From Aralia elata (Eukaryota > Streptophyta > Magnoliopsida > Apiales > Araliaceae): a DNA stretch of 64,000 nucleotides. The stretch spans positions 68,496,889 to 68,560,888 of the forward strand of contig CM068388.1 of the NCBI GenBank assembly GCA_034770075.1, read 5' to 3'. The notes under the pieces are model-generated. The model was not told where the DNA came from and ran no database searches. It saw only the letters and a program-made list of their open reading frames with translations. Each line of letters opens with the position of its first letter. Positions within the stretch are counted from its first letter, which is position 1. Below are positions 36,938 to 47,841 of this stretch, one piece after another. Both the position numbers and the translations under genes were made by a program.

Positions 36938-37143
36938 TATCAGAGCCATTTACTAATTTTTTAGGCTAGGATAATTATATAATTTATTTGAGTAATCTTA
37001 ATCTAGTGGGACGTCACTCAAGTCGCGTGGTAGGGTGGAACGTTGTAGCCGTGAGAACGGCGTTGTCAGTTCCGTATTCCCTTTGTAAATCGTTAATAGA
37101 CGTGCTAGAAAGAGATTAGTCTTATAGATTATATGAGAGTCTG
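36938..37143 (+). other. EPRV block C: truncated primer-binding site and leader
   Basis: Viral homology to block B starts at tatcagagcc, that is, within the tRNA-Met primer-binding site (full form TGGTATCAGAGCC), with the first three bases missing. The following roughly 200 nt match the leader at 57981-58189 closely. Confidence 0.75.
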
Positions 37144-38237
37144 ATGCTTAGAACGTTAGGCATTGGCCCTAGTACCTCTAGTGCTAGGAAAGATAGAAAA
37201 ATGAAAGATAATGTTAAAAATACTTCTAAAATCGCTTATAGCAATCTTGAAGAACATTTAAAAAATTGGTCTTTATCTAAGGTTAAACCTATTCATATCT
37301 ATAAAATTGGACTTTTTGATCTGGAATCAAAAACTATAATTAAAATAATTGAAAGAACAATTCTCATTTCTGATACTAATGAAGTAATCAGATTATTAAA
37401 CAAAGATATTAAAGACTATAAGGAAACTTCTAGTTTTCTATGTGTCTCTATTGGTTTAAAACCTTTAACAAGAAAATGACTTGATACTAGTCTTTGTCTT
37501 ACCTTACGAGATGCTAGGCATAATCAGTTCACGGATTCCTTATTAGGAGTCGTACAAACTAGTTTATGTAACGACCCGGTTTATTTTAACTGTTATCCAA
37601 ATTTTGAAGTTTCGTTAACTGATAAACATCTTCTGGATGTCTTAACCCTAAATGTTGAAAGTAAGGGTTATGATATGAAATTAGGTGTTAAAAATGTTGC
37701 TCTCATCTATAGAGTCTGTTTTAAAGTGTTAAATATTCTTGCTCCCAAAGCTAAAAGATTTGATATCAAGGGTAAAACTACTCTTTTTGAGACTAATATA
37801 TCTAACTCAAAAGTAACTATTCCCAAAACCTTTACCTGGTCTGATATTCAGTTACCAGAAAAATAGACAATAATTGGTGCAGCTCTGCCTGAACCAGGAG
37901 AAAATAGTAATCGGGATGTTGAACAAATTGTTGAAACTCCTGATGGTAATGTTGAAATTTATTTTGATTAGTCTAATAAAGTGACAAAGTTTCATATAAC
38001 TAATTTTGAGAAAAATAGTTCTCCAGCCTCTACTTCTTCGGTTATTGCTCCAAGTAGAACTTCAACCTCGTTTATTCCTCCTTATATTCTTGATAGGAAT
38101 TTCTCCCAAGAAGGAGTAGATACTAAAAGTGACAGTGTAATTGGAACTTATGAGTCTCCTCATCAAATCCATCATGGGATTTATAAATCAAAATCTGTTA
38201 GGATTGGATCACCTTCTCCTTTAGAAATTAGTTTTTA
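37144..38237 (+). pseudogene. EPRV block C: movement-protein-like region, broken
   Basis: The frame starts MLRTLGIGPSTSSARKD and continues through in-frame stops at 37477, 37864 and about 37969 before ending at 38236-38238. The segment around 37580-37740 (YPNFEVSLTDKHLLD; ALIYRVCFKVLNI) resembles the 30K-superfamily movement proteins of Caulimoviridae, which modify plasmodesmata. A 1-nt deletion near 38234, judged against block B, shifts the downstream capsid region. Non-functional as it stands. Genus is uncertain: the single-frame layout recalls petuvirus- or florendovirus-type polyproteins. Confidence 0.7.
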
Positions 38238-38243
38238 ATCAAT

Positions 38244-39252
38244 GTGATTGAATTTGTTGATAACAATAAACCTAAATTTGTCATTGATAGAAAAGCTATA
38301 AATGATGAATTTCAAGTAGATAAAAATAAAATTTTTCAAGATTGGTATTTTAAAACATATTATAAACAAAAATTGGCTTTATTTAAGGAAGAATTGTATA
38401 CTTATTTGGAAACAAATAAGGTAATTATTCCTTTTATAGATTGATTTTTTACTAATAAAAGTCTTAAAGACAAAGAGATGAGTATGATTGAAAGCTTTTA
38501 TAAAACTTGGGAGACAGTTGATGGAAAGAAAATCAAATCACTTCATCCTCCTACTGAAGCTCCTTTTATTTTAAAAAAATCTGTAGGAAATATAATTGTT
38601 GCAAATGCTTTTGCAGATCCTATCTCAATTGATGATAGGACTGATCTTAATAGGGTCATGAGGCAAAATAATTATTCAAATATTTGTCTTTGAACGGTTA
38701 GTCAACAATTGACTAGGATTGAAGATAAAGTTGATAACATCAGTGTCAACAGAGATTCTGTTAAATCTCAGTTTATTCCTTTAAAAGGAATTGATCCGGT
38801 TATTATTAAACCCCCTCCTGCTAACATTAAGTTCAATTTAACCCCTAAAAGGGATGAAGAATTTCTTCATAAATTAGTTAATCAATTGTCAAATTTGAAG
38901 ATAAAGGATAACCCTTCTTCTTTAAAATAATTTTATGTCATTAATAACACCTCTGATTCTGAGTCTGAATATGGTCATTTAGACAAAATTTTTGATCATT
39001 TTACTAAGCTTGGGGAAGAAATTAATCTTCTACCGCCCGCTAATATCTTAAAAAATTCCTTTGGTCTTAATAAGATTGATTTGGACACTAAAAGTGCTAA
39101 AAATAGAGTTCCTTATGGTAGGTACTATTACCCTAGGCCTATTCCTATGGATCTTCTGTTTGAATTTTTTTTATACATGTGGATAGAGCTCATTATACTA
39201 CTGATAGCATTTATGAATGAAATATAGATGGTCTTTCTGAACATGCTATATT
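38244..39252 (+). pseudogene. EPRV block C: N-terminal part of the capsid (Gag-like) region, broken
   Basis: Homologous to 58450-59480 in block B. Stops occur at 38442-38444 (TGA where B has TGG), 38691-38693, 38928-38930 and 39220-39222. Contains a coiled-coil-like TRIEDKVDNISVNRDSV segment and the basic/aromatic GRYYYPRP motif. It is cut off by a SINE-like insertion at about 39253 and then by the Copia element. Confidence 0.65.
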
Positions 39253-39361
39253 TGCAGTGGTGCAAGCCACCCTGGGAAAGAACCGTAAACCCGGACGACT
39301 CAGGATCGACTCCCACTAGCAACATTTGGAAGGCACTAAAAATGCTCTAGTGTGGCCACGG
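39253..39361 (+). mobile_element. SINE-like insertion, 5' part, in EPRV C
   Basis: GC-richer sequence beginning about ggtgcaagccaccctggg, absent from EPRV B. It is the first part of the element seen whole at about 52210-52408 and is interrupted after gtggccacgg by the Copia 5' LTR. Confidence 0.5.
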
Positions 39362-41182
39362 TGAAAGTAGTATGCACACAAGCCAATCATATTTGATATG
39401 ATGTAGCATATACTTTGTAATCTTATTCATTTATTAATAAAAGAATTGATTTTCTTAAAAAGGCATTTTATATTATCTACATAGTGCTGTTATATTAAAT
39501 GTGATAAATCCATAGTTTTGAGCAATGCTTTTAGAATCATGATGATGATCATGCTAATGAGATATAAATTCTAGATAACTCACAAACTAAAATCGTTCCT
39601 AAGCGTTGGATTACTAAATTGGGGATTAGTGAATCCGGATAGATTAGTACATACGTTGCTTGCTCTTAAGAAGAGGATGATTGATCTCATAATCATTTGT
39701 GTGGAGACACTAAAGCAAGTATGTAGGTGCTTATCGGAGAATAAGTTCACTGAACGTGGCTCGCTAAGGAATACCTAACGGAGTTTTACTCGCCTGTCAA
39801 TATGAATTCTTATAGTGATAATAGTACAAGTGATCCTTGGACTTGAGATCATCATAGTATCTTGTGTATGATGAGTTATACTTTGACATGTCCCTTAAGA
39901 CCTTTAAGGTATATCAAAGGGTATGATTGGGTATAAAAAGTTGTACATAGAGATAGGTGAATGATCAACAAAGAATCTACCACGTCTAGTAAAAGATGTG
40001 AATGTCCTATGTGATTCGATAAATGATAACTCAGTAGTCCTTGGCCAAGGCAGAATGAAATTAGAAAGGAGTTTCTAATTTGTATTTTTTAGAGTTGTGC
40101 ATTTGGGAATCGAAATACATATAATTAAATAAAATAAGACTTGACAGTAAATCCATGTCTTATATTTAATTGGGACATTGTATGGTAGAATGATTGAATT
40201 GTACGGTAACTATTCACTTAAAGGTTCTTTTATGATTAATGTTGAAATCTATATTATCTGGAATGTCGTTGATCGCTAAGGGGGCTTACCCTTATTGTAG
40301 AATAAATATTATTTATTTAAATGAATTAAATAGTTTAATTTATTTATTTAAATAAGATTAGAATTGTTCTAATTGATTTATTCACAACCGGTTTAATATG
40401 GAGAACCTAAAGGGTCACACCGCAAAAGGAAAATATTTATTTAAGAAGTAAATGGCATAATTGTAATAATAAGTTAAGTGTATTTAATTTAATCTATGGA
40501 GATAGAATAAATTAAATAGCTTAATATTTATTATTTAATATTTTAGAAATATTAAATATAAATTAATAAGAGGAGTCTTATTATTATTATTACTATTACT
40601 ATTATTTAATTCCTAATAGGGATTGGGAATTAATTAATAGAAGTACTCTCCCATAAATTCTTAATTGGATTAGGAGCATAATTAATTAAAGGAGTTTAAT
40701 TATAATTGAAACCCTAATCCTAAATAGTTTAGGGAAGGGTTATTACTACATCTATAAATAAGAGGAGTATTATCAAAGATTAGGGTTACACACTCTTGCA
40801 TTAGATTGTGGAGAGTACTAGCAATTTCTATAGAGATAAAAACTAGGGTTTTGCCAATACCCAACTTCTTGAATACATATTCTTCCTTGGTGGATCACCT
40901 CTAGAGGCCAAACACTTGGGTGGCTAACATTGATCAAAGGAAGGAATTTCATCGGTGGAATTCGAGGAGAACACGAAGGACTAGGAGTTGAACTTGTACC
41001 CGAGGAAGTTTTGATCTACGAGGGTATAATTCTTATTCTCTTTCTCTTTCGTTTAATTGATAATTGAACACAAGGATAGATCATGGTGATGGTTTGTATT
41101 AAAATTTTAAAATCCATTTTATCACGCTTCTGCCTTATTTGTGTAATTTGATTGCATGCTTGTGTAATATACAAACCTAACA
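39362..41182 (+). repeat. Copia 5' LTR (1821 bp)
   Basis: Starts tgaaagtagtatgcac and ends acctaaca, with TG...CA termini. A TATA box tataaata lies at 40753-40760, followed by the probable R region with agattagggttacacactc. It matches 49778-51597 along its whole length. Confidence 0.95.
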
Positions 41183-41183
41183 G

Positions 41184-41196
41184 TGGTATCAGAGCC
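41184..41196 (+). other. Copia primer-binding site
   Basis: tggtatcagagcc, complementary to the 3' end of initiator tRNA-Met, begins one base after the 5' LTR. Confidence 0.95.
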
Positions 41197-41299
41197 TAAT
41201 CCTTGTGTTAATTATTGATTTTGATGATTCCATGTATGAATTGATATGCGATACGATCGGATTTTTGGGCTAAGAAAATTTTTCTGAATCTGCGTCGCG

Positions 41300-41418
41300 G
41301 CGCGGCCGCGCCGCTTCCGGTTCATTCTGGAGCGCGGCCGCGCCCTAACCCAGAAAATGTTTCTGGGGGTGCAGCGCGGCCGCGCCGCTCCTAGTTCAAT
41401 TTGGAGCGCGGCCGCGCC
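41300..41418. repeat. Four GC-only palindromic boxes in the Copia leader
   Basis: gcgcggccgcgcc occurs at 41300, 41332, 41374 and 41406, with alternating spacings of 32, 42 and 32 bp, in otherwise AT-rich sequence. A nearly identical set (one box with a C-to-T change) is at 51715-51832. The shared flanks ttcattctgg/ttcaatttgg indicate duplication of a pair. Confidence 0.9.
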
Positions 41419-42360
41419 AGTGTGCAGACTTTGAAAATTTTTGTTTTTCTCAATTAACATAAATGATTTATTTAATTGATAAAAGTTTAAAATAAAGATG
41501 TTTATTTTATCTGAAATGGGATTTCAGATTGCTAAAATTAAAGGAGTTTAATTTGGATTTGGTTTTTGATTAAAATAAAAGAGTTTATTTTGTTTCAAAA
41601 ACTAAATATTAGCAAAACTTTTGCCCATTAATTGATATCAATGCATATATGGAATGGTTTTATTATTCATGGGATGAATGTTATTTATTGATACATATAA
41701 AGATATGTATGATAATAAATAGGGGTTGATTATGGACTCTTGACCAATGTGTGATTGGATTTATTTTAGTGGATGCTTGAATGTATGAGTTTTTATAAAT
41801 GGGGTCTGCGTACCTCTTCTTCTCTAATTTTTCTTAATGTAAATTCTATCTCCCTCTTATGTACTTCCCCTTGACTGCTGATCAAGGTTTCTATTTATAG
41901 TAAATAATTTTTGTAATAGGACAAGTTAGAATTAATTTTGAAGAATTGGAGACAAAGGAGCAAGGAGCGCTTGAAGACCCGTTTGTATTGAAGCCCGGGT
42001 TTAAATGTAATAGTTATATTTAAATTTATTCTTGCACCCTAGGTTTGACCTTTTGGTTAACTTGGGTCTAGTGAACCAAACTAGAATAAAAGTTCATAAT
42101 CAATCCGGTAGAATATAGTATTCTATATGTGCATGCTTACTATATATATATTATATATTATCCAATATGCTTCGCATGTAAAATAATATGACGCGTATTT
42201 TATATATATATGTGCATGCGCGCTAAACAAGATGAGACTAATAATTACAAACCCCTTAAAGGAATTATATTAAGTCCTAAACGTTCAAAGATATTTGGAA
42301 TATCGAACGTCGCCTTCTAGCATGGTAAAGCGATAGAGTATTACATATTTAATATGAGTT

Positions 42361-42648
42361 TGTTGTGTCACACAAGGCAAGTATTAAATATTTAAGATGT
42401 TGCTTTATCATATTTGATGCTTATAAATAGACTGAACGATGTTATTTTGTTGTGTCACACAAGGACAGTGTTTTTCTTTCGAATATATAGAAGTGCTAGG
42501 TTGGACTTAACTTGGATAATTTTGATTCGGATGTGTCACACTTGATCAAAATAATCTAAGAGGCAAAATATAAGGAGTTACATAGTGATGTAATTGACAA
42601 TAGTTGTCTACCTATTTATTTATATATAGTTTGTTGTGTCACACAAGG
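42361..42648. repeat. Dispersed short inverted motif in the Copia leader
   Basis: ttgttgtgtcacacaagg (6-bp arms TTGTGT/ACACAA around one base) occurs near 42361, 42447 and 42631, with a variant near 42531. Probable small hairpins in the genomic RNA leader. Confidence 0.75.
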
Positions 42649-42805
42649 CTATATACATTTGAAATAGGATCCTTATTCTCACTAGCAAATCTTTAATTAG
42701 ATTTGCCGAATTATATAATGAGGGTAATATAGTTTGATGAAAAAGTGAGAGATACCAATTTAAAATAAAGACCTAATTTATTTTGGTAATTAATTAAATG
42801 AATGT

Positions 42806-44860
42806 ATGCTAAAATATTGTCTATTTCACATGCAGAATTTAAAAATATCAAACTCACTATCACTGCGTAGCATACTTGATGCTAACAAACTGACCGGACC
42901 GAATTACACGGACTGGTTAAGGAATCTGAGAATTGTTCTCACTGCTGAAAAGATTTCTTATGTCCTAAATTCGCCAGTTCCTGCAAGTGTTGCAGAAACA
43001 GCCTCTGAGGAAGAGATTGCTACTTTCAGAAAGTGGCAAGATGATGCAATTCTAGCTCAATGCATCATGCTCGCATCCATGAGTAACGAGCTTCAGCGTC
43101 AGCATGAAACTATGGATGCTCCTACTATATTGTTACACCTCAAAGAGTTGTATGATGAGCAAAGTAGGACTGCTAGATATCAGATATCTAAGGAGCTCTT
43201 CCGATCTCGTATTACCGAGGGCACTGCTGTTGAGACTCATGTCCTAAAGATGATCAATTTGATTGAACAACTTGGACAGTTTAGGTTCGTGATGGATGGG
43301 GAGTTAAGCCAAGATTTAGTCTTGCAGTCACTCCCGGACACCTTCTCACAATTTGTTGTGAATTTTCACATGAATAAGTTGGACGTCAGCTTGCCTGAGT
43401 TACTTAACATGCTGAAAACTGCTGAAGGTCACTTCTCATCCAACAAGAACCAAGTCTTACTAGTGGAAGATTGTTCCAAGAAAATGAAGAGGCCCAAGGT
43501 ATCTTCTGAAAAGAAAAAAAACAAGAAGGCTAAGGGCAAGGCGAAGAGAAAGGATAAAAAGAAACCTGATCCAGATAGCAAAGGAATTTGTTATCATTAC
43601 AATAAGCCGGGACACTGGAAGAGGAACTGCAAGGAGTATCTTGCGGACCAAAAGAAGCTTGGAGAAGCTTCGACTTCTGATCTAGGTTTGTTCATGATTG
43701 AAATTAATTTTTCTGAAAGTCAAAATTCTACTTGGGTATTGGATATCGGCTGTAGTTCTCACATATGTAATAATATGCAGGGACTAAGCATAAGTAGAAA
43801 GCTGAACAAGGATGAAGTCGTCCTACGAGTGGCAAATGGAGCAAAGGTTGCTGCATTAGCTGTAGGGACTTATTGTTTAGCACTGCCTTTGGGCAAGTTC
43901 ATTAGTTTAAATAATTGTTATTATGTTCCGACACTCATTAGAAACATTATTTCAATTTCTGTATTGGATATGGATGGTTTTGATATTATAATAAAGAACA
44001 ATAGTTGTTTTATTTATAATAAAAATATTTTATATGGTGTTGGGAACCTACTGAATGGACTTTACATACTTGACTTGCATGAAAATATACTTCAAATTGA
44101 ACAAACTAAGAAAAGAAAAAGAGATAATGTTAATTATACCTTTATGTGGCACTGTAGACTCGGTCATATCAATGAAACAAGATTATCTAAGTTGCATAAA
44201 GATGGGCTTTTAGAGCTATCTGATTACGAATCATATCCAACTTGTGAATCTTGTCTCATGGGTAAGATGACTAAATCTCCCTTTAGTGGAAAAGGAGAAA
44301 GAGTTACAAAGTTGTTAGCGTTGGTACACACAGACGTATGTGGACCTATGACAACTAATGCACGGGGAGGGTATTCTTATTTTATTACTTTCACTGATGA
44401 TCATTCTAGATTTGGATATGTGTATTTAATGAAATACAAATCTGAATCGTTTGAAAAGTTCAAAGAATTCAGAAGTGAAGTAGAGAAACAAACTAGTAAA
44501 GTTATTAAAATTCTTCGATCGGATCGAGGAGGGGAATACTTGACCAATGAGTTTCTCAATTGTCTCAAAGAAAATGGTATAATCTCACAATGGACTCCAC
44601 CAGGGACGCCACAGTTGAATGGTGTATCTGAAAGGAGAAATCGAACATTGTTGGACATGGTTCGTTCCATGATGAGTTTTACCGACCTTCCAATATCCTT
44701 TTGGGGCTATGCCCTAGAAACGGCTGCATACCTACTTAACAAGGTACCTACCAAATCCGTCCCAAAGACCCCATATGAGATATGGACAGGGAGAAAACCA
44801 AATCTTAAGTATGTTAAGATTTAGGGTTGTCCAGCTTATGTCAAAAGGTTTGAGCATGAT
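42806..44860 (+). pseudogene. Copia gag, protease and integrase (first part of the polyprotein)
   Basis: Reads from ATG 42806 to a TAG at 44822 (KVKI stop GCPAYVK, normally Trp) and on to the solo LTR insertion at 44861. Gag is followed by a lysine-rich stretch and a zinc knuckle CYHYNKPGHWKRNC, whose second Cys has become Tyr. The protease motif reads LDIGCSSH where DTG is expected. The integrase has the HHCC motif (WHCRLGHI...CESCLMGK) and DDE elements (HTDVCGPM, RSDRGGEY, NGVSERRNR). The protease and knuckle defects and the stop argue that it is inactive. Met9 is an alternative start. Confidence 0.9.
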
Positions 44861-45700
44861 TGTAAGACCCCAAAAATTTTAATAAATAGAATTTAATTTT
44901 TTTTCTTATTATTATTTTAAACAGAAAGGTGTTAAATCGATAATGATAAAGTTACTAGTGAAATGTGACAATTGAGATGTCTAGTAATAACGCTAAATCA
45001 CTATTCACGCGATCACTATTCACGGGGTACTATTTACGCTAAAACGCTTTTACATTTTCTTCGATCTTCGAATTACGTCATAACGTTTATATAAGCTGGA
45101 TACGAAAATTATACGGTATAAATACGAAAGTACTATTCATACGAATATACTATTCATTTATACAAAAAGTCAAACTAGTATGTCGGGGAATATTCCTTCT
45201 GTCGGATATAGAAAGTGATAGAAATTGGCGGCAAAACTTTAACCGATAACTGTTGAAATACCCGGTGATAAAAAGAACAGTAAAATGCGTTATTCCACAG
45301 TAGCACACGGTGTCGCACAGTGTTTTATATTATTGATTCAATAATTGATAAAGTAACAATTGCACAATATCTTGATTCAATAATTGTTACAGTAGCATCT
45401 GCATAATATATTTTACTATTTGTCACGACACTGTAACTCATATCATTTGATAGGATATTTTAGCATTATTGACAATGTCTAGAAATTCTGTCAAGGAAAT
45501 GGGTTATTTAATTGCGCGCCATTTTTATGGAAGACCCCTTCTTCCCTGAGAATAATCTGGTTGTCAGTATTGCGAGTATATGATATCTGTGATATTAATA
45601 CATTTAACACAATAATACAGAAAAAGGGATTTATTGTGATAATGGAGTTATTTTTTATAATGGTTTTATCTTTTTGATAATGGAATTATCTTTTGATAAT

Positions 45701-45787
45701 GGAAGAAAAAATGGATGGATGATATAAATGGAAGAAAAAATGGATGGATGATATAAATGGAAGAAAAAATGGATGGATGATATTAAA
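45701..45787. repeat. 29-bp tandem repeat, three copies
   Basis: ggaagaaaaaatggatggat starts at 45701, 45730 and 45759, upstream of the solo LTR 4 TATA box. Confidence 0.95.
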
Positions 45788-46149
45788 AGAATATGTCAAG
45801 GGTATAAGCGTAATAAACCAAGAAAAGTTGGGGAAAAGACCAAAATACCCTCACTTTGATTTTCCTATAAATAGGGAGGGTTTGCTTAAGAAATTTTCAC
45901 ACCTTCATTGCTTATACTTTCTCTCTCTCTAAATTTCTTAAGTTCTATAAGTGTGTTAGGCTATTGTGAGTATTTGTGAGAATACTAGTATTATCCGAAG
46001 TTAGTAAACTTCATAGAAAGCAACATCTAGTCTTTTGTTAACGAAGGTAGGGAATATCATTTCTTTCATACTCATATATAATATCATTTGCTTTCATGTT
46101 CGTAAGTGATATTATACTCATAAATGTTGTTATTCATTCTGTATTAATT

Positions 46150-46400
46150 TGTGGGGATAACCTGTTCGTGCGGTATGACGCATGCCTGGTGAATACTCTT
46201 CTGTATTTATTCCTTATTACTCTGTGGGAATAACCTGTATGTACGGAGTGTCGTACCTGGTGAATACCCTTCTGTATTCATTCTTTATTAATCTGTGGGT
46301 ATAACCTGTTCGTGCGGATTAACGCATACCTGGTGAATAACCCGTCGTATTCATTACTTATTAATCTTTTGTGGAAATAACCTGTCTACGTGAATTATCG
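46150..46400. repeat. About 75-bp imperfect tandem repeat, four copies
   Basis: Units share gggnataacctgttcgtgcgg, then cctggtgaata, at about 46154, 46222, 46298 and 46375. Confidence 0.75.
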
Positions 46401-46839
46401 CATGACGGGTGAAAATCCATTTGCAGTTTCATATATTCTGTTATACTCGTATAACGTATCATTTCTTTTGTACTCTTTAAGGGATATCTTTTTCTTTCAC
46501 ATTTCTCCATTTATGATAAGAAATCTTTGTTTGTTTCCAAAACCTTATTTTTAAATGGAGAAAATCCCTGAAAATTTGTAAAATATCCTTAATAGTTTGT
46601 GCTTCATCTAATATCTTTTCACTTGAATCTTTCTATTTCATTTTATACGTTATAGTTGAAGCATGAAATAATTTCTTGAATATCATTCTTGAATTTAACT
46701 CCACAATTTGGTCATCGTGTTGGTAATTTGGTCAATCTTTGATACTGATTAAATTATAAAGCTTTTCTTATCCTTAATCTCACTGTATTTATTTTGTATC
46801 ATTGTCATCATCCTCATTCTCATTCTTAAATTGTGGTGA

Positions 46840-47262
46840 TAGTTCTCTTTGGCCCGTAGTGCAAAGATGAACTGGCGTGACATGATTTTGACCAAACTAT
46901 GTATTGGTATAATCATGACTTTTGTGTTACAAACAAAGGCGTATGGTGAAAGTTCTCTTTGGCCGTAGTGCAAAGATGAACTGGCGTTTGACATGATCGT
47001 GATCGGTGATGTTACAAATAAATATCTTTGGCATGTAGTGCAAAGAGAGGCTGTTGAAATTGTTGATTGGTGTTACAAATAAATATCTTTGGCACATAGT
47101 GCAAAGAGAGGCTGTTGAAATTGTTGATTGGTGTTACAAATAAATATCTTTGGCACGTAGTGCAAAGAGAGGCTGTTGAAATTGTTGATTGGTGTTACAA
47201 ATAAATATCTTTGGCACGTAGTGCAAAGAGAGGCTGTTGAACATGAATTATTGATTGGTGTT
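46840..47262. repeat. Tandem hairpin array in solo LTR 4, 61-bp period
   Basis: Units with caaagagagg start at 47041, 47102, 47163 and 47224, exactly 61 bp apart. Each contains ctttggcacgtagtgcaaag, an inverted motif (CTTT and GCAC pairing with GTGC and AAAG). More diverged units extend left to about 46840. It lies about 1 kb downstream of the LTR TATA box, so it would be transcribed. Confidence 0.9.
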
Positions 47263-47841
47263 ACAGGGACATAATATTGGTGGTGATCCTTTAACTTATA
47301 GAAGATGGTAGATATTATAATCTGCTTGACTCTTCTAATGGATTGTTCGTTCCGCTGCAGTTGTTGTTGTTGAACAAATATAATATCTTTAAATCTCTGA
47401 TTTATTATTGTTGAAGACTAAAGATAATTTTATTCTTCATTATCTTAGTCATGATATTTCTTACTGGGCTATTTGAGCTCACCCTTTTCAGTTTTGTCCC
47501 ATTCTCAGGAAAGGAAAATGTAGCTGGGACTAGCTGGGGAGTGGAGTAATGGTCCGAGTTATTGGTTGTCCTCATCGAGTTATAGCATAGTTTAATAATA
47601 ATTGTACTGGAGACTTAAAACATGTGTTACCGTCTTTTTACGGCATTGTAATAATTTGGGTTTGGATACTGTGGTACCATACGATATGATATTGGTATGG
47701 GAAGTCACAGTATGTGTGTTGTCGTATTTTGCACGACAAATATTAGTTGTATATGGGAAAATTCGTATTTCTATTTGTATTTTGTGGAATGTTATTGGCG
47801 ACTCAAAATGGGTTGTGTGGACCTATTTTGGGGGCGTCACA

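Larger units (their letters stand above)
44861..47841 (+). mobile_element. Solo LTR 4 (2981 bp) nested in the Copia element
   Basis: It runs from tgtaagacccc to gggggcgtcaca and is flanked by a perfect 5-bp duplication, atgat, at 44856-44860 and 47842-47846. Removing it restores the Copia reading frame (EHD then KLKTRSDK). TATA box tataaata at 45866-45873, followed by a CT-rich leader. Internal arrays: a 29-bp unit at 45701-45787, about 75-bp units at 46150-46400, and 61-bp units at 46840-47260. Same group as the solo LTRs at 1356 and 6287, in the opposite orientation. Confidence 0.95.

Noticed and set aside
46840..47262. CRISPR-like regular spacing of a short palindromic repeat
   Set aside because: The 61-bp period has no unique spacers (spacers are near-identical), it lies in a plant LTR, and there are no cas genes.
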